From NCBI GenBank assembly GCA_029865405.1, contig JAOUGZ010000094.1, positions 1-8,260 on the forward strand: 8,260 nucleotides of DNA, read 5' to 3'. Shown here one piece after another: positions 6,194 to 8,260 of the stretch. A program made the translations under genes and the position numbers. Within the stretch, counting starts at the first letter, position 1; each line of letters starts with the position of its first letter. The notes under the pieces were generated by a model. That model searched no databases, had not been told where the DNA came from, and worked only from the letters and a program-made list of their open reading frames with translations. This DNA is from Betaproteobacteria bacterium (GTDB taxonomy: Bacteria > Pseudomonadota > Gammaproteobacteria > Burkholderiales > SG8-39).

Positions 6194-6194
6194 T
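6189..6194 (+). promoter_or_regulatory. Candidate -10 box (CATAAT) for the parvulin isomerase gene
   Basis: CATAAT matches TATAAT at five of six positions and spans the bolA stop codon TAA. It would give a transcription start near 6201 and a leader of about 31 bases to ATG 6232. No clear -35 box is seen. An internal promoter is possible, but read-through from bolA is also likely. Confidence 0.3.
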
Positions 6195-6219
6195 AGCGCA
6201 CGACACCATGTTTCTTTCC

Positions 6220-6225
6220 GAAAGG
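6220..6225 (+). promoter_or_regulatory. Ribosome site GAAAGG fixing the isomerase start at ATG 6232
   Basis: GAAAGG lies six bases before ATG 6232. The alternative in-frame ATG at 6208 has no ribosome site and would put an acidic, less typical stretch (MFLSERLS) before the signal peptide. Confidence 0.55.
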
Positions 6226-6231
6226 CTTTCC

Positions 6232-7047
6232 ATGACATCACGTGTTCTCGCTTTCGCGGTGGCCGCAAGCCTCGCGCTCCCGGCGCTGGCGCAGCAGGCG
6301 CCCGCGAAGCCCGCCACCAAACCGCCCGCAGCGGGACCCGTCGCCACGGTGAACGGTACCGCCATCCCGCAGGCGCGCCTCGAGCACATCCTGCGCCAGC
6401 AGATGCAGCGCGGCGCCCCCGACAACGAGCAGACGCGCGCCGCGGTGCGCGAGGACCTCATCAATCGAGAGCTGGTGTCGCAGGCGGCGGTGCGCGCCGG
6501 CACGGCGAAGAAGCGCGACGTGCAGACGCAGCTCGAGGTGACGCGCCAGGAGGTGCTGGTCGGCGCCTACCTGAGCGACTATCTGCGCGAGCATGCCGTG
6601 ACCGACGCCGATGTGAAGAAGGAATACGATCGCGTGCGCGAGCAGACCGGCGCCAGCGAGTACAAGGCGCGCCACATCCTGGTGGAGACCGAGGAGGAGG
6701 CGAAGCGCGTCATCGCCGAGCTGCAGAAGGGCGGCAAGTTCGACGAGCTGGCGAAGAAGTCCTCGAAGGACGAGGGCACGCGCGAGCTGGGCGGCGATCT
6801 CGACTGGAAGGTGCCCTCGACGCTGGAGAAGCCCTTCGCCGACGCCATGGTGGCGCTGGAAAAGGGCAAGTTCAGCGCCGCGCCAGTGCGCACGCGCTTT
6901 GGCTACCACGTCATCCAGCTCGACGACACGCGGGCGGTGGATTTCCCGCCGCTCACGCAGGTGCGGCCGCAGATCCAGCAGCGCCTCGTGCGGCAAAAGG
7001 TCGAGGAGCTGGTGCGCGAGCTGCGCACCCAGGCCAAGGTCGAGTAA
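6232..7047 (+). CDS. Periplasmic parvulin-type peptidylprolyl isomerase (PpiC/SurA-like)
   Basis: This 271-residue protein begins with a Sec signal (MTSRVLAFAVAASLALPALA, cleavage before QQAP). A proline/alanine-rich linker follows, then an N-terminal helical chaperone-like region (about 35-135: VATVNGTAIPQARLEHILRQ, then EDLINRELVSQAA). The parvulin domain covers about 140-235, with the conserved H148 in YKARHILV, FDELAKKSSKDEGTRELGGDLDW, and H226 in RTRFGYHVIQLDD. A charged C-terminal helix follows. It should catalyse cis-trans isomerisation at prolyl bonds and assist folding of exported or outer-membrane proteins. It has one parvulin domain, unlike SurA's two, and resembles the PpiC-type proteins placed after bolA in betaproteobacteria. 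The msrA gene starts 46 bases downstream. Confidence 0.93.
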   Translation: MTSRVLAFAVAASLALPALAQQAPAKPATKPPAAGPVATVNGTAIPQARLEHILRQQMQRGAPDNEQTRAAVREDLINRELVSQAAVRAGTAKKRDVQTQLEVTRQEVLVGAYLSDYLREHAVTDADVKKEYDRVREQTGASEYKARHILVETEEEAKRVIAELQKGGKFDELAKKSSKDEGTRELGGDLDWKVPSTLEKPFADAMVALEKGKFSAAPVRTRFGYHVIQLDDTRAVDFPPLTQVRPQIQQRLVRQKVEELVRELRTQAKVE

Positions 7048-7085
7048 GGAATCGCGCCCCCGCGCGACGAACCGGGCAGGAGGCC

Positions 7086-7097
7086 ATGACGCCATGA
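7086..7097 (+). other. Three-codon mini-ORF (Met-Thr-Pro-stop) overlapping the msrA start
   Basis: ATG 7086 is followed by ACG CCA TGA. The TGA overlaps the msrA ATG at 7094 as ATGA. The AGGAGG at 7078-7083 is only two bases before this ATG, which is too close for efficient use, so the mini-ORF may be accidental. Confidence 0.2.
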
Positions 7098-7690
7098 TGC
7101 GCTCGATACCGCTGCTGCTCGCCCTGCTGCTCGCCGCGCCCGCGCAGGCGCAGGACCTCGCCAAGGCGACGTTCGCCGCGGGCTGCTTCTGGTGCACCGA
7201 GGAAGCCTTCGACAAGGTGCCGGGCGTGGTGTCCACGGTCTCCGGCTACATGGGCGGGCACATCAAGAACCCCAGTTACCTGCTCGTGTCGACCGGCCGC
7301 ACCGGGCACACCGAAGTGCTGCAGGTCACCTACGACCCGAAGAAGGTGAGCTACGAGAAGCTGCTCGACGCGTTCTGGGTGAACCACGACCCCACGGTGA
7401 TCGATCGGCAGTTCTGCGACCACGGCTCGCAGTACCGGCCGGGCATCTTCTTTCACGACGCGACGCAGCAGCGCCTTGCCGAATCGTCCAAGGCGCGCTG
7501 GGAACGGGACAAGCCCTTCAAGGATGCGATCGTGACGCCGATCGAGGCGGCGGGCGAGTTCTGGCCCGCCGAGGAGAACCACCAGGACTACTACAAGAAG
7601 AATCCGGCGCGTTACCGCTTCTACGTCACCGGCTGCGGGCGCTACGCGCGCCTGGACGAGCTCTGGGGGAAGTACCGCTCAAAGCAGTAG
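7094..7690 (+). CDS. msrA: Exported peptide methionine sulfoxide reductase A
   Basis: This 198-residue MsrA reduces methionine-S-sulfoxide in proteins. The catalytic motif is GCFWC, with nucleophile C31 and a second Cys, C34. Further family blocks are VSGYMGG, GHTEVLQVTYDP, HDPTVIDRQ, a variant DHGSQYRPGIFFH, and ENHQDYYKKNPARYRFY. C108 and C181 (VTGCGRY) are candidate resolving cysteines. A Sec signal precedes it (MMRSIPLLLALLLAAPAQA, cleavage before QDLA), so the enzyme should work in the periplasm, where it would need an exported thiol donor. I chose ATG 7094, with AGGAGG ten bases upstream; ATG 7097 is also possible and changes one residue. It follows the parvulin gene by 46 bases, probably in one transcript for envelope protein quality control. 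Confidence 0.94.
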   Translation: MMRSIPLLLALLLAAPAQAQDLAKATFAAGCFWCTEEAFDKVPGVVSTVSGYMGGHIKNPSYLLVSTGRTGHTEVLQVTYDPKKVSYEKLLDAFWVNHDPTVIDRQFCDHGSQYRPGIFFHDATQQRLAESSKARWERDKPFKDAIVTPIEAAGEFWPAEENHQDYYKKNPARYRFYVTGCGRYARLDELWGKYRSKQ

Positions 7691-7701
7691 CCTGCCGCGG
7701 C

Positions 7702-7718
7702 CCGCGCGTTCAGCGCGG
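7702..7718. terminator. Weak GC hairpin between convergent msrA and methyltransferase-like genes
   Basis: CCGCGC - GTTCA - GCGCGG forms a perfect six-base-pair stem with a five-base loop between the two convergent genes. The loop contains the stop codon of the leftward gene. There is no T-run on either side, so intrinsic termination is uncertain. In such GC-rich DNA short hairpins are common by chance. Confidence 0.3.
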
Positions 7719-8117
7719 CGCCCACCAGGTCAGCAGCCAGTGATCCGGCAGCAGCTCGACGTTCGCGCCCCAGCCGCAGCGTGACGCACGGCGGATCAGC
7801 TCGCTTGGCGTCGGCGCACTGCCGCCCCGCGCGTCTACAAACGCCATCAGCGCGCCCGGCGCCACCGCGGCGACCGCCTGCTGCAGAAAAGCATCCAGGC
7901 GCTCGGGCGGCAATTGCGACCACCACGAGGCCGCAAACAGGGCGTCGTGCCGCCGGCCCAGGTCGGGCAGCGAGAGATCGTCGTCTCCGAGCTCGAGCGT
8001 CGTGACCTGCGCGGCGTGTTCGGCAAACTCCGGCGTCCACTGGCCGTCGCCGCCGCGCAGCTCGAGGACGTTGCGGCCGGCGAACGCGCGCGCCAGGCGC
8101 TCGCCCAGCTGGCTCAC
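7710..8117 (-). CDS. Short class I SAM methyltransferase-like protein, atypical glycine motif
   Basis: From GTG 8117 this gives 135 residues. The layout resembles a Rossmann methyltransferase: helix [13 protein letters not shown], strand and motif [14 protein letters not shown] (about residues 15-27), a second strand [10 protein letters not shown], a motif IV-like [12 protein letters not shown], then [23 protein letters not shown], and a final strand pair ending [10 protein letters not shown]. Motif I normally reads E-hydrophobic-G-x-G-x-G; here the first Gly is Arg, although GGDG remains. The protein is short for the family (usually about 180-250). Either it is a minimal form or it no longer binds SAM in the usual way. 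The start overlaps the iscX stop as GTGA, so it is translated with iscX and probably belongs to the end of an isc operon. The target is unknown. Upstream in-frame codons to 8213 are antisense-like sequence over iscX and are rejected. Confidence 0.68.
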   Translation of the reverse strand: MSQLGERLARAFAGRNVLELRGGDGQWTPEFAEHAAQVTTLELGDDDLSLPDLGRRHDALFAASWWSQLPPERLDAFLQQAVAAVAPGALMAFVDARGGSAPTPSELIRRASRCGWGANVELLPDHWLLTWWAPR

Positions 8118-8260
8118 GCCGCCTCTTCGATCCAGGCCATCTGGATGCCTTCCAGGATCTTCTCGCCGCAGCGCTTCGGGTCGTCGTCGAACTCCGGCAG
8201 CTGCAGCACCCATTGATACAGGTCGGTGAAGCGCACGGTCTTCGGGTCGGTATCGGGGTA
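8114..8260 (-). CDS. iscX: Fe-S assembly protein IscX, C-terminal part (5' end outside window)
   Basis: Reading leftward from the window edge gives 48 residues before TGA. They begin [17 protein letters not shown], continue [16 protein letters not shown] and end QMAWIEEAA. This is the IscX (YfhJ) signature: DPxTVRFTDLxxWV, the acidic FDDDP patch, and the EKILExIQxAWxEE helix. The full protein is about 65 residues, so only the first 16-18 are missing. IscX is a small acidic protein that binds IscS and iron and modulates cluster assembly on IscU; it usually sits last in the isc operon after fdx. Here a methyltransferase-like gene follows with a GTGA overlap. It has no visible start codon inside the window, so it is easily missed. 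Confidence 0.92.
   Translation of the reverse strand, partial: YPDTDPKTVRFTDLYQWVLQLPEFDDDPKRCGEKILEGIQMAWIEEAA

Noticed and set aside
6238..7236. Minus-strand open frame of about 332 codons over the isomerase gene
   Set aside because: It mirrors the parvulin gene codon structure and has no recognisable domain; the plus-strand product is clear.
8118..8213. Longer methyltransferase-like protein starting at ATG 8213
   Set aside because: This part lies over the recognisable IscX coding sequence in another frame and is Arg/Ala-rich without motif.
1..8260. Mobile element, phage, CRISPR or RNA gene
   Set aside because: No transposase, integrase, spaced repeats, tRNA cloverleaf or rRNA-like stretch was seen on reading; gene packing leaves no room for an array.

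Overview
This is a compact, GC-rich (visibly about 70% or more) chromosomal window, best explained as coming from a betaproteobacterium. The clues are a benzoyl-CoA epoxidase BoxB-type end, the gene order yciB - bolA - parvulin isomerase (an arrangement I recall from Burkholderiales and relatives), and an IscX tail at the right edge. I see no phage, transposon, CRISPR, tRNA or rRNA material. Almost every base is coding, and the longest gap between genes is about 46 bases.

Left part (1-2756). The 3' end of a boxB-like gene runs rightward into the tail of a leftward EamA-family transporter. The transporter is divergent, by only 18 bases, from a rightward cupin thiol dioxygenase whose active site looks like the 3-mercaptopropionate (Gln-type) subclass. 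A small putative exported protein of unknown function overlaps the end of the dioxygenase gene. It meets a leftward AhpD/carboxymuconolactone-decarboxylase-like gene tail to tail. Both convergent junctions end on a palindromic CTAG that supplies the stop codon on each strand.

Middle part (2700-5357). A tight intergenic region holds a tandem CCCGGTAT repeat and a symmetric TATATTA. It separates the AhpD-like gene from a rightward three-gene run: a GFA/CENP-V-type zinc protein with no Shine-Dalgarno sequence and a possible leaderless start, a two-TM membrane protein of unknown function, and a lipoprotein with a transglutaminase-type Cys-His-Asp triad. The last two overlap by ATGA and may form an envelope module.

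Right part (5355-8260). YciB (septation/inner membrane), BolA, a periplasmic parvulin-type isomerase and an exported MsrA run rightward with short gaps or overlaps. This is an envelope and redox maintenance set. It converges on a leftward pair: the C-terminal part of IscX, entering from the right edge, and a short methyltransferase-like protein whose start overlaps the iscX stop. The glycine motif of that protein is unusual.

Most of the window is ordinary chromosome. The items most worth a second look are the membrane protein/transglutaminase lipoprotein pair, the IscX-linked atypical methyltransferase, and the symmetric promoter region near 2721-2746. I do not see a clear new defence or mobile system.
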